64,000 nt of DNA from JBBQWZ01 sp038210135. GTDB taxonomy: Bacteria > Acidobacteriota > Terriglobia > Bryobacterales > Bryobacteraceae. A program made the translations under genes and the position numbers. The stretch covers positions 94,587 through 158,586 of the forward strand of contig JBBQWZ010000006.1 of assembly GCA_038210135.1 (NCBI GenBank), given 5' to 3'. This document shows positions 34,274 to 42,322 of this stretch, in pieces; positions within the stretch are counted from its first letter, which is position 1, and each line of letters begins with the position of its first letter. The notes under the pieces were generated by a model. The model was given only the letters and a program-made list of their open reading frames with translations, ran no database searches and had not been told where the DNA came from.

Positions 34274-34702
34274 CTAACTCTTCGCGCGCTTCCGCTTTGC
34301 CGGACCCGCCGGCGCCGACTTCTCCGCCCGTACGATACCCACCTGAATCACCGGAATCAGCGACGTCCGCTGACCCGCCGGCTCCACCGGACGCGAACGC
34401 AGCGAGATCTCGTCGTTCAGCCCGCTGACGAACTGCTCGATCTGCCCCTGCATCGCTTCCATCTTCTCGCGCATGTTGAGAATGATCTCGACACCCGCCA
34501 GGTTCACGCCCAGATCCCGCGTCAGCTTCAGGATCACTTCCAGGCGTTCGAGATCGGAATCCGTGTACAGCCGCGTATTCCCGTCACTGCGGGATGGCAG
34601 CAGCAATCCCTCCCGCTCATACAACCGCAGCGTCTGCGGATGCAGTTGATACTGCTCCGCCACCGCCGAAATCATGTAAGCGGCTTTCTTTCCTCGTGCC
34701 AT
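34274..34702 (-). CDS. hspR: MerR-family heat-shock repressor HspR
   Basis: A 142-residue MerR-type regulator. The DNA-binding segment is MISAVAEQYQLHPQTLRLYEREGLLLPSR, followed by the wing NTRLYTDSDLERL and a coiled coil. It matches HspR, which represses dnaK operons and uses DnaK as co-repressor. It overlaps the dnaJ stop codon (TAATG), so it is translated from the dnaJ message. I did not find a convincing HAIR operator before dnaK. Confidence 0.9.
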   Translation of the reverse strand: MARGKKAAYMISAVAEQYQLHPQTLRLYEREGLLLPSRSDGNTRLYTDSDLERLEVILKLTRDLGVNLAGVEIILNMREKMEAMQGQIEQFVSGLNDEISLRSRPVEPAGQRTSLIPVIQVGIVRAEKSAPAGPAKRKRAKS

Positions 34703-35889
34703 TAGTCGCCTACCTTGCTCCAGATCGACTCGCGCGGATCCTCCGGATGCAATTGCGCCAGCTCGCGCAAAATCTCCCGCGTCCGCTCGTCGTTGACCTT
34801 CGGAGCCTCAATCGACACTTCCACAATCTGATCCCCGCGCGTACTCTTACGCGAATTCATCACGCCTTTTTCGCGCAGCCGGAACTTCTGCCCGTTCTGC
34901 GTCCCTTGGGGAATCTTCAGCAGCGCCCGCCCATCTATAGTCGGAACCTCGATCTTCGCGCCCAAACCCGCTTCATCGATTCGCACCGGAATCTTGATGT
35001 GGATATCGTCCGCATCGCGCCGGAAGAACTCATGCTCCTCGACCCGGATCGTAATGTATAAATCGCCCGGCGGAGCCCCACCGCTGCCCGCGTTCCCCTT
35101 GCCCGCCACGCGCAATCGCGAACCTTGTTGTGCCCCCGGCGGAATCCGTACTTCGACTGGCTCCGAATTCGCCACCCGGCCATCGCCATGGCAAACGCCG
35201 CAGCGGTTCTTTAGCCGCCCCGCGCCATCGCACTTCGGGCACGTCAGCGAAAACTTCATGGCGCCGGCCATTTGCGTGACGTTGCCCGTACCATTGCACT
35301 CCGGGCAAATCGGCGAATTGCCGCCCGCCGCTCCGCTGCCATTACAGGCGGTGCAAATCTCCTGCCGCGCCACGCTCAGTTTCACCTGCGTGCCGCGAAT
35401 CGCCTGCCAGAAATCGATGCTCAACCCATATTCGAGATCGGCGCCCTTTTCGGGCAAATTGGGCGGAGCACCGGTTCCAGCCCGTCCGCCGCGTCCGAAC
35501 ATCTGGCTGAAAATATCCGAAAAGTTCCCCGACTCCTGCTGCGGATGCGCCTGCCGCCGTCCACCTGCCGCGCCGGCGCCCGCGCCAGTCGCAAAGAAAT
35601 CCGAGAAATCAAACCCGCCAAAATTCGGACCCGCGCCCTGCCGCGGATCCCCGCCCGCGGGCGCCCCGTTTTCCGAATAAAAGCCGACCTGATCATACAT
35701 CGTCTTCTTCTTCGGATCGCTCAGGACGTCGTACGCCTCTTGTACTTTCTTGAAGCGCTCCTCGGCCGACTTATCCCCCGGATTCAAATCCGGATGGTAT
35801 TTGCGCGCAAGTTTGCGGTATGTCTTGCGGATTTCGTCCGCTTCCGCCTTGCGATCGACCCCGAGGATTTCGTAAAAATCTTGCGCCAT
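34702..35889 (-). CDS. dnaJ: Chaperone DnaJ
   Basis: A 395-residue full-length DnaJ. The J-domain has YRKLARKYHPDLNPGD with the HPD motif, then a Gly/Phe-rich stretch, four zinc-finger CxxCxGxG units (CTACNGSG, CPECNGTG, CPKCDGAG, CGVCHGDG), and C-terminal client domains. It stimulates DnaK ATP hydrolysis. A 180-base space with a long hairpin (35978-36028) separates it from dnaK. Confidence 0.96.
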   Translation of the reverse strand: MAQDFYEILGVDRKAEADEIRKTYRKLARKYHPDLNPGDKSAEERFKKVQEAYDVLSDPKKKTMYDQVGFYSENGAPAGGDPRQGAGPNFGGFDFSDFFATGAGAGAAGGRRQAHPQQESGNFSDIFSQMFGRGGRAGTGAPPNLPEKGADLEYGLSIDFWQAIRGTQVKLSVARQEICTACNGSGAAGGNSPICPECNGTGNVTQMAGAMKFSLTCPKCDGAGRLKNRCGVCHGDGRVANSEPVEVRIPPGAQQGSRLRVAGKGNAGSGGAPPGDLYITIRVEEHEFFRRDADDIHIKIPVRIDEAGLGAKIEVPTIDGRALLKIPQGTQNGQKFRLREKGVMNSRKSTRGDQIVEVSIEAPKVNDERTREILRELAQLHPEDPRESIWSKVGD

Positions 35890-35943
35890 TGTGATCTAGA
35901 GCCTAGGTGGCATGGGTCTCCGGCCTGTGAAACCTTCGAGAGC

Positions 35944-35953
35944 GTTACGTAAC
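35944..35953. promoter_or_regulatory. Perfect 10-base palindrome upstream of dnaJ
   Basis: GTTACGTAAC is a perfect palindrome 55 bases before the dnaJ start. It could be a regulator site; no match to the HspR HAIR consensus is seen. Confidence 0.3.
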
Positions 35954-35977
35954 TAGAAAATCTCAACCTAAAATGAA

Positions 35978-36028
35978 GGCCCGGAGCGTCACCAGCATTC
36001 GCCCTTCTTGCTTGTAACGCCCCGGACC
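35978..36028 (-). terminator. Long hairpin between dnaK and dnaJ
   Basis: On the minus strand GGTCCGGGGCGTTAC pairs with GTGACGCTCCGGGCC over 15 positions (three G-U pairs), with a 21-base loop, followed by TTCATTTT. It looks like a weak intrinsic terminator or processing site that could lower dnaJ-hspR expression relative to dnaK. Confidence 0.5.
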
Positions 36029-36069
36029 CATCATCACGCCCCCTGCCTGATGACCTCAGGCCGAGCCGC

Positions 36070-38001
36070 TTACTTCTTCTTATCGTCTACGTCCACGAAC
36101 TCCGCATCGACCACATCATCCTTCTTCTTCGCGTCGCCCGCCTTCGGAGCCTCACCCTGCGGTTGTGCTCCATCCGCGCCTGGCGCGCCAGTCGGCGGAG
36201 TGGACGACGCCTTGTACATCGCTTCCGCCAGTTTGTGGCTCGCCTGCGTCAGCTTATCCGTTGCCGTATTGATCTGCTCGACCGTTCCATCGACGATCGA
36301 CTTCTTGGTCTGTTCGAGCGATTCCTCGACCGCCTTCGCATCGGCTTCCGAAATCTTTTCGCGATGCTCTTTCAACATTTTTTCGATGTTGTAGATCATC
36401 GCATCCGCACGGTTGCGCGCCTCGATCTCTTCCTTGCGCTTGCGATCGTCGCCTGTGTGCGACTCCGCGTCTTTCGCCATCTTCTCGACCTCTTCCTTGC
36501 TGAGGCCTGACGACGACGTGATCGTGATCTTCTGCTCGTTGTTGGTCGCTTTGTCCTTCGCGAGCACATTCAGGATGCCGTTGGCGTCGATATCGAACGT
36601 CACTTCAACCTGCGGAATGCCACGCGGAGCCGGCGGAATTCCAACCAGCTGGAACACGCCCAGCATCCGGTTGTCCTTCGCCATTGAGCGCTCGCCCTGG
36701 AACACCTTGATCTCGACCGAGGTCTGCGAATCCGCCGCCGTTGAGAACGTCTCGCTCTTCTTCGTCGGAATCGTCGTGTTGCGCTCGATCAGCTTCGTGA
36801 ATACGCCACCCAGCGTCTCGATGCCCAGCGACAACGGAGTCACGTCGAGCAGCAGCACATCCTTCACTTCGCCGCCCAGAACGCCACCCTGTACCGCCGC
36901 GCCCACCGCGACCACTTCGTCCGGATTCACGCTGCGGTTCGGATCCTTGCCGAACAGGTTGCGAACCAGTTCCTGCACCTTCGGAATACGCGTCGAACCG
37001 CCCACCAGCACCACTTCGTCAATCTGCGAAGGCGTGATCCCGGCATCCTGAATCGCCTTCTTGCAAGGCTCCACGGTCCGCTCGATGATGTCCGCGACCA
37101 TTTGTTCAAAGCGCGCCCGCGTCAGCTTCACCGCAAGATGTTTCGGTCCGCTCGCGTCGGCCGTCAAAAACGGCAGGTTGATCTCGGTTTCGAGCAAAGT
37201 CGAAAGCTCGATCTTCGCTTTCTCGGCAGCTTCCTTCAGGCGCTGCAACGCCATCTGGTCTTTCGAAACGTCGATGCCCTGATCCTTCTTGAATTCCTGA
37301 ATCAGCCAGTCAATGATCCGCTGATCGATGTTGTCGCCGCCCAGGTGCGTATCGCCGTTGGTCGACTTCACTTCGACCACGCCGTCGCCCACTTCGAGGA
37401 TCGAGACGTCGAACGTGCCGCCGCCGAAGTCGTAGACCGCAATGGTCTCGTCTTTCTTCTTGTCCAGGCCGTACGCCAGCGCCGCCGCCGTCGGCTCGTT
37501 GATGATGCGCATCACCTCGAGGCCCGCAATCTGGCCGGCGTCTTTGGTCGCCTGCCGCTGCGCGTCGTTGAAATACGCCGGAACCGTAATCACGGCCTTC
37601 GTTACCTTTTCGCCCAGGTAGGCTTCCGCCGCTTCCTTCAGCTTCACCAGAATCATCGCCGAAATTTCCGGCGGCGATTGCTTCTTGCCGCCAATGTCCA
37701 CGCGGGCATCGCCGTTGTCTCCGGCAACAATGTTGTACGGGACCAGCTTCACCTCTTCGCGGACTTCATCGTGCCGCCGCCCCATAAAGCGCTTCACCGA
37801 GTAGATGGTATTCTCGGGGTTGGTTACCGACTGGCGCTTCGCGACCTGTCCCACCAGGCGCTCCCCGCTCTTTGCGAATCCCACCACCGACGGGGTCGTA
37901 CGGCCCCCTTCCTGGTTCGGAATTACGACCGGCTGCCCGCCTTCCATGACAGCTACAACCGAGTTCGTCGTACCCAGATCGATCCCAATAATCTTGCTCA
38001 T
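36070..38001 (-). CDS. dnaK: Chaperone DnaK (Hsp70)
   Basis: A 643-residue Hsp70 beginning MSKIIGIDLGTTNSVVAVMEG. The nucleotide-binding domain carries VYDFGGGTFDVSIL and VLVGGSTRIPKVQ, and the substrate domain and lid end in the acidic DDVVDAEFVDVDD tail. Start ATG 38001 follows an AAAAGGAAC ribosome site. It heads dnaK-dnaJ-hspR; grpE is not present. Its ATG overlaps, on the other strand, the probable ATG of modA. Confidence 0.98.
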   Translation of the reverse strand: MSKIIGIDLGTTNSVVAVMEGGQPVVIPNQEGGRTTPSVVGFAKSGERLVGQVAKRQSVTNPENTIYSVKRFMGRRHDEVREEVKLVPYNIVAGDNGDARVDIGGKKQSPPEISAMILVKLKEAAEAYLGEKVTKAVITVPAYFNDAQRQATKDAGQIAGLEVMRIINEPTAAALAYGLDKKKDETIAVYDFGGGTFDVSILEVGDGVVEVKSTNGDTHLGGDNIDQRIIDWLIQEFKKDQGIDVSKDQMALQRLKEAAEKAKIELSTLLETEINLPFLTADASGPKHLAVKLTRARFEQMVADIIERTVEPCKKAIQDAGITPSQIDEVVLVGGSTRIPKVQELVRNLFGKDPNRSVNPDEVVAVGAAVQGGVLGGEVKDVLLLDVTPLSLGIETLGGVFTKLIERNTTIPTKKSETFSTAADSQTSVEIKVFQGERSMAKDNRMLGVFQLVGIPPAPRGIPQVEVTFDIDANGILNVLAKDKATNNEQKITITSSSGLSKEEVEKMAKDAESHTGDDRKRKEEIEARNRADAMIYNIEKMLKEHREKISEADAKAVEESLEQTKKSIVDGTVEQINTATDKLTQASHKLAEAMYKASSTPPTGAPGADGAQPQGEAPKAGDAKKKDDVVDAEFVDVDDKKK

Positions 38002-38785
38002 GTTCAAGTTCCTTTTCGCCAAGCTAAAACTGAAAAATCCGAATCCGAAAAACCGGTCTCGTGGCCTATTCCGAGCACCCGCTCTGCTAAGCCTGTTGTT
38101 AGTATGCAATCTTAGTGCGTGTTTGTCAACCTTAGGGGCCGAAATTCTGATCGCCGCTGCCGCAGATCTGGCTCCGCTCCAAGCTCCCCTTCGAAAAGCC
38201 TTTCCGAATGAAACACTTACCTTCACTCTGGGATCGAGCGGCAACCTCTCCAAACAAATCGCGAACGGAGCCCCCTACGACCTGTTCCTATCCGCCAACC
38301 TCGAATACGCCCAAGACCTGGTGAAAGCCGGAAAAGCCGAAGTCGCCACTGTCTACGCGTACGGCCAACTCGGCATCTACTCGACCAATACATCCATCCG
38401 CACCCTCCAGGACTTGAAGGATCTTCGGCACATTGCCATAGCGAACCCCGCTCATGCCCCCTACGGAGTAGCCGCCAAACAAGCCCTGGAGTCCGCCGGT
38501 CTCTGGATAGCTCTAGAATCCAAAATCGTCTACGGCGAAAACGTCCGGCAAGCTTTTCAATACGCCGAATCCGGAAACGCCGACGCCTTCTTAGGCTCCT
38601 GGACCCTAATCAAGGACAAAGGAGGCATCCTCCTCCCCAAAGAAAACCACCGCCCCATCACCCAAGCCGCCGTAGTCATGAAAGCCTCGCCCAACGCCAG
38701 GCAAGCCAAAGCCATCCTCGATTTCCTAAGATCCCCAGCTGGCCAAAAGCTTCTGGAAAACGCCGGCCTCCTGCCAGCCAAATAA
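38000..38785 (+). CDS. modA: Molybdate ABC transporter substrate-binding protein
   Basis: A 261-residue periplasmic binding protein. Mature ModA begins around EILIAAAADLAPLQAPL, with SSGNLSKQIANGAPYDLFLSAN as oxyanion site and ITQAAVVMKASPNARQAKAILDFLRSPAGQ near the end. The only ATG in frame before the signal peptide (APALLSLLLVCNLSA) is at 38000, so the n-region is long (about 24 residues) and basic. This start overlaps the dnaK start codon antisense by two bases. modB and modC are not adjacent. Confidence 0.88.
   Translation: MFKFLFAKLKLKNPNPKNRSRGLFRAPALLSLLLVCNLSACLSTLGAEILIAAAADLAPLQAPLRKAFPNETLTFTLGSSGNLSKQIANGAPYDLFLSANLEYAQDLVKAGKAEVATVYAYGQLGIYSTNTSIRTLQDLKDLRHIAIANPAHAPYGVAAKQALESAGLWIALESKIVYGENVRQAFQYAESGNADAFLGSWTLIKDKGGILLPKENHRPITQAAVVMKASPNARQAKAILDFLRSPAGQKLLENAGLLPAK
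38101..38129 (-). promoter_or_regulatory. Sigma-70-type promoter of dnaK
   Basis: On the minus strand, TTGACA (38124-38129, perfect -35) is followed after exactly 17 bases by CATACT (38101-38106, four of six). Transcription would start near 38094, leaving a leader of about 93 bases. The promoter lies inside the opposite-strand signal-peptide coding part of modA. Confidence 0.6.
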
Positions 38786-38792
38786 CACCGAC

Positions 38793-38809
38793 GCGCGATC
38801 GGGTCGCGC
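38793..38809 (+). terminator. Hairpin after modA
   Basis: GCGCGA and TCGCGC pair around a five-base loop, seven bases past the modA stop codon. No T-tract follows. Confidence 0.35.
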
Positions 38810-38849
38810 TCACCCAATCCACGCGAAGTAATAAAAATCGGGCCGCGTC

Positions 38850-38884
38850 GGCTTGAACCCTGAGCGTAAGCGATGGGACCTCAG
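38850..38884 (+). repeat. Intergenic repeat family A, subtype 1
   Basis: Reads GCTTGAACCCTGAGCGTA then AGCGATGGGACCTCAG. Confidence 0.65.
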
Positions 38885-38920
38885 CGGAATTCGCTGGAAG
38901 ACGAGGCGACCGCTTCCGCA

Positions 38921-38951
38921 CAGAACCGCGACCGCGAAGGAGCGGACCTCG
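38921..38951 (+). repeat. Intergenic repeat family A, subtype 2
   Basis: Reads CAGAACCGCGACCGCG then AAGGAGCGGACCTCG. It marks the right edge of the C-rich block. Confidence 0.65.
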
Positions 38952-39292
38952 TTTCACGCACCTCGCCCCCATCACCGAACTGCTACAATTCACACCCAGC
39001 ACATCCGATTACACCTCGCGCGAGAAGCTGAGGGTCCCGGGTGACCTGGATCATGTGGCTCGGATCTTCCGATTCGCGGTCGGAGAGTTCGGTGTACTTT
39101 GCGACGCTGGGAGCGGGCGGCTGTTGCCTGCCCACGTCGGGGGCGACGACCAGGGTCCGCCGCGGGCGGATTGGATGAACGGGGCGCGTCTGCCTTGGCA
39201 TTGGTTGCCCGCTAACCGTTTGGCAATCCGGAAAGTCTGTCGCCGCCGTGCGGGCAGACTGACGGCTAAGCAGCTACTAACGGCCAGCAAAA

Positions 39293-39772
39293 CTAAGGCC
39301 TAGCAAGTGCCGCGGCAGGCGGAGCCTCCTTGACGTCCAGCAGCTCGACATCGAAAATCAAGTCCGACTTGGGCGGAATCTTCGGCTGACGGCCTTTCTC
39401 GCCGTACGCCAATTGATACGGGATGATTAGCCGTCGCTTGCCGCCCACCTTCATTCCTTCAAAGCCCGCGTCCCAACCCGGGATCACCTTGCGCTTGCCC
39501 TGCTCGAATTGGAGCGGCTGATTCCGGTCTACCGACGAATCGAACTTCGTGCCGTCGCGCAGCCAGCCCGTGTAATGGACCACGAACACCTTGCCTGCTT
39601 CCGCCGTTTTGCCGGTGCCCAATTCAACTTCGATGAAGCGCATGGTGTACTGGGGCCGGATCGGCCCCGCGGCCTTCGGAATCGAGACGGCAAACTTCTG
39701 GTGCGTGGCGCATCCGCACAACGCGAGCGCAGCGGCAGCGGCGAGCCGTGCCGTCGAACGGTATCTCTGCAT
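39293..39772 (-). CDS. FKBP-type peptidyl-prolyl isomerase, lipoprotein
   Basis: A 159-residue protein. The N-terminus (LAAAAALALCGCATH) carries a lipobox. The FKBP domain is complete: VFVVHYTGWLRDGTKFDSSVDRNQPLQF, VIPGWDAGFEGMKVGGKRRLIIPYQLAYGEKG and IPPKSDLIFDVELLDV. It would catalyse proline isomerisation during folding of exported proteins. It is divergent from the patatin autotransporter gene, whose secretion needs periplasmic folding factors; a link is speculative. Confidence 0.92.
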   Translation of the reverse strand: MQRYRSTARLAAAAALALCGCATHQKFAVSIPKAAGPIRPQYTMRFIEVELGTGKTAEAGKVFVVHYTGWLRDGTKFDSSVDRNQPLQFEQGKRKVIPGWDAGFEGMKVGGKRRLIIPYQLAYGEKGRQPKIPPKSDLIFDVELLDVKEAPPAAALARP

Positions 39773-39829
39773 GAGAGGTATTGAACCACGAAGCCGTGCC
39801 GTCCGGAATCGGCTGCCGCGTTTCCCTCG

Positions 39830-39835
39830 TACAAT
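39830..39835 (+). promoter_or_regulatory. -10 box of the patatin gene, leaderless-type spacing
   Basis: TACAAT ends six bases before the ATG at 39842, with no ribosome site between. Confidence 0.45.
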
Positions 39836-39841
39836 CGGACG

Positions 39842-42010
39842 ATGCCCTCGGGAATCCGACTTTGTGTGTGGCTGGCTTGGGCTGGCATCCTTGCCGCCCA
39901 GCCGCGGCCCAAAGTCGGCCTCGTTCTCGAAGGCGGTGGAGCGCTCGGGCTCGCCCATCTTGGCGTCCTCCAGTGGCTCGAGCAAAACCATATTCCGGTG
40001 GACGCCATTGCCGGCACCAGCATGGGCGGCCTCATCGGCGGCCTCTATGCGGCCGGCAAAACCACGGATGAGATCGGCGGCATTATCAAGGGCGTCAACT
40101 GGGACAAGGTCCTTGCCGGACAGGCGAGCTATCACGACCTGTCGTTCCGGCGTAAGGAAGACCGTATCTCGTATCCGAACCGGCTCAAATTCGGTTTGAA
40201 GGACGGCCTCAGCCTGCCCGGCGGGCTGAACAGCGGTCAGGAGGTGGGCCTTCTCTTCGATCGCAATCTGCTCCCTTATTACGACCTCGCTTCTTTCGAC
40301 GACTTGCCGATTCCCTTCCGCTGCGTAGCCACCGAACTGGTTTCAGGAAAAGAGAAGGTGTTTGACCGGGGCTCGCTCTCGCTTGCGCTGCGCGCCACGA
40401 TGTCCATTCCCGCGGTGTTCGCGCCGGTTCGTGTCGGGGACAAGATCTATACCGATGGCGGCGCCGTGAATAACCTGCCCGTGAACGTCGCTAAGCAAAT
40501 GGGCGTCGATATCGTGATCGCCGTCTATCTCAACGCCGGACCGGTGGACGAGAAGAGCCTGCAATCCCTCGTCGGCGTCGCGGGGCGGAACATCTCGATC
40601 ATGGTGGCCGCGAACGAGGTGAAGAGTCTGGCCGATGCCGATATTCTGCTTTCGGCCGACCTCGCCGGCGTGGCTACCATGGACTTCAAGAGAGCCGACG
40701 AGATCATCCCGAAAGGGAAAGAAGCGGCCGATCGCAAGGCCGTCCTGCTGAAGCGGTTCGCGCTCAACGACGCCGATTGGGCCGCCTACCGCGACGCGCA
40801 TGCCGCGCGTATCCGGCGTGAAGTGCCGGTTCCCACGTTCGTCACCGCGGAAGGCGGTTCGCCGACCAGCGTCAAGGCCGTCGAAAAGGCATTCGCCGAT
40901 TGGAAGGATCAGCCCGTCAATATTCCCGAAATCGAGAAGGCTGTTACGAAGTTGGTCGGCCTGGGGACCTTCAGCTCGCTCGACTATAGCCTGATCCGGC
41001 GCAACAACGCTTCCGGCTTGCGGATCCAGATCAATGAGAAGCGCTATGGGCCGCCGTTTCTCGATTTGGGCGTCACGATCGACGGCGTCGATCCGAGCGA
41101 CATCCGGTTCGGCATGAGCGGCCGACTGACCTTCATGAACCTCGGCAGTTTCGGCGCCGAATGGCGTACGGACTTCTTCTTCGGCACCAACAACGGAATC
41201 ACCTCGGAATTCTACCGGCCGCTTTCCAAGGACAGCAAATGGTTCGTCGCTCCGCGTGCTTTCGCGACCACCTCGCTCAACGACCTGTACTTCAAGAACA
41301 CGCGCCTCGAGCAGTTCCGCTATCACCACTCCGGCCTTGGCCTGGATGTCGGGTATGCGATCAGCCGATTTTCTGAGATTCGTATTGGCGAAGAGACCGG
41401 CTGGTATTCGACCAAACTGCGGATCGGATCGGCTCTACTTCCGAACGAATCCAACCATGCGGCGATCACGGCGGTCCGCTATCGGTATGAGGGGCTTGAC
41501 GATGCGATCGTGCCGCGGCGCGGATTCCGCGCTTTGAGTTCGTACCAGTGGTTTTCGTCGCGGCCTTTGGGCGACGGCGGCTACCACCAACTCGATCTGA
41601 AGCTCAGCGAGTTCATTCCGGTGACCAGCAGGAGCTCGGTATTCTTCATTGGGAACGGCGGAACTACGTTCGGTGCGAGTGGACTGCTGTTTCAGTCATT
41701 CTCGCTGGGCGGACCGCAAATGCTCAGCGCTTATGGCCGGAACGAGCTGCTCGGAAACCAGTACTGGCTGCTGCAAGCCGGATACATTCACCAAATCGCG
41801 CGCCTGAATCCGCTGTTCGGTGATGCGATCTACGGACTGGCCGCCTACGAAGCTGCAAAGGTCTTCGGCAATCCGTTGCTGCCCCGCTTGCCGCAATCCG
41901 CGACGGCGGCTCTCATTCTCAAATCGTTCATCGGCCCGGTCATCCTCGGCGGCAGCGTCGGCGACAGCAACCACTACAAGCTGTGGTTCGGCGTCGGACG
42001 AATTTTTTAG
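39842..42010 (+). CDS. Patatin-like phospholipase with POTRA and outer-membrane barrel (type Vd, PlpD-like)
   Basis: A 722-residue protein with signal peptide (CVWLAWAGILAAQ). The patatin domain (about 24-300) has oxyanion loop GGGALGLAHLG, nucleophile Ser60 in GTSMGG and catalytic Asp205 in DGGAVNN. A POTRA-like segment follows (about 325-395: IPEIEKAVTKLVGLGTFSSL), and the last roughly 320 residues resemble a surface-antigen/BamA beta-barrel, ending in IF with an aromatic final residue. This is the architecture of PlpD and FplA, which place the lipase on or release it from the cell surface. All catalytic residues are intact. Confidence 0.9.
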   Translation: MPSGIRLCVWLAWAGILAAQPRPKVGLVLEGGGALGLAHLGVLQWLEQNHIPVDAIAGTSMGGLIGGLYAAGKTTDEIGGIIKGVNWDKVLAGQASYHDLSFRRKEDRISYPNRLKFGLKDGLSLPGGLNSGQEVGLLFDRNLLPYYDLASFDDLPIPFRCVATELVSGKEKVFDRGSLSLALRATMSIPAVFAPVRVGDKIYTDGGAVNNLPVNVAKQMGVDIVIAVYLNAGPVDEKSLQSLVGVAGRNISIMVAANEVKSLADADILLSADLAGVATMDFKRADEIIPKGKEAADRKAVLLKRFALNDADWAAYRDAHAARIRREVPVPTFVTAEGGSPTSVKAVEKAFADWKDQPVNIPEIEKAVTKLVGLGTFSSLDYSLIRRNNASGLRIQINEKRYGPPFLDLGVTIDGVDPSDIRFGMSGRLTFMNLGSFGAEWRTDFFFGTNNGITSEFYRPLSKDSKWFVAPRAFATTSLNDLYFKNTRLEQFRYHHSGLGLDVGYAISRFSEIRIGEETGWYSTKLRIGSALLPNESNHAAITAVRYRYEGLDDAIVPRRGFRALSSYQWFSSRPLGDGGYHQLDLKLSEFIPVTSRSSVFFIGNGGTTFGASGLLFQSFSLGGPQMLSAYGRNELLGNQYWLLQAGYIHQIARLNPLFGDAIYGLAAYEAAKVFGNPLLPRLPQSATAALILKSFIGPVILGGSVGDSNHYKLWFGVGRIF

Positions 42011-42322
42011 CGGGCCGCCTGCCTTAAAGCTCCTCCCCCTAGTTCACTGCGGGGTTGCTCTACATCTGCTGTTGTAATTTTCGGCAGCCCTCTTTGCGTT
42101 ACAACCATTCGACTTAGGTTTGTCTTAACGGATTCCGGCTGAAAATCCGTCGTATTTTTCAACGGCCGCGCCGACCCATCCCTTGGTTCGAACCGCACCC
42201 AAACTCCTTCTTCTTAGCAACTTCCGAGCGCTCGCGCCCTATGGCCATCGGCGTGTCCTTATGGAAAACGACCGAACCGCCAAAAGAAGTTCGGAAATTA
42301 GAAGGAAAGAGAAAGGGTCGCC
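42011..42322. other. 312-base gene-free leader before the redox cluster
   Basis: No gene or tRNA is supported. It contains a hairpin CGGATT/AATCCG (42129-42149), the perfect palindrome GGTTCGAACC (42185-42194), and a purine-rich GAAGGAAAGAGAAAGGG ribosome site just before ATG 42323. As the operon encodes its own sigma-54 activator, regulator sites are expected here. Confidence 0.4.

Larger units (their letters stand above)
38786..39292. other. 507-base gene-free interval with hairpins and repeats
   Basis: No gene is supported here. The left part has a six-base GCGCGA/TCGCGC hairpin at 38793-38809 just after modA and two family A repeats. The right part (about 38984-39292) starts with a TACAAT -10-like box (38984-38989) and contains an eight-base stem AGTCTGTC/GGCAGACT (39234-39241 with 39253-39260). 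Small reading frames exist on both strands but look unlike protein. A structured RNA is possible; I cannot assign one. Confidence 0.4.

Noticed and set aside
37999..38130. HAIR operator for HspR upstream of dnaK
   Set aside because: No CTTGAGT-N7-ACTCAAG-like repeat is found; CTTGAACATGAGCAAG at the start codon has only four-base arms.
38002..38253. 84-residue N-terminal extension of DnaK in the open frame
   Set aside because: The conserved Hsp70 start MSKIIGIDLGTTNS at 38001 has a good ribosome site, and the extension runs through modA.
39022..39060. TPP-riboswitch-like string (CTGAG ... TGACCTGGATCATG)
   Set aside because: The first half of the TPP consensus (GGGGTGC helix) is missing, spacing is wrong, and no thiamine gene follows on that strand.
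39055..39303. 82-codon plus-strand reading frame in the gene-free interval
   Set aside because: Arg/Ala-rich composition, no ribosome site, and a similar open frame on the opposite strand; looks like a chance frame in GC-rich DNA.
42083..42097. Sigma-54 promoter-like sequence (CGGCAGC ... TTTGC) before the redox operon
   Set aside because: The GG to GC spacing is 11 bases and not 10; no exact GG-N10-GC site was found in this interval.
42129..42194. tRNA-like pieces (hairpin CGGATT/AATCCG and GGTTCGAACC)
   Set aside because: The distances do not allow a cloverleaf, and no acceptor stem or D-arm can be built.
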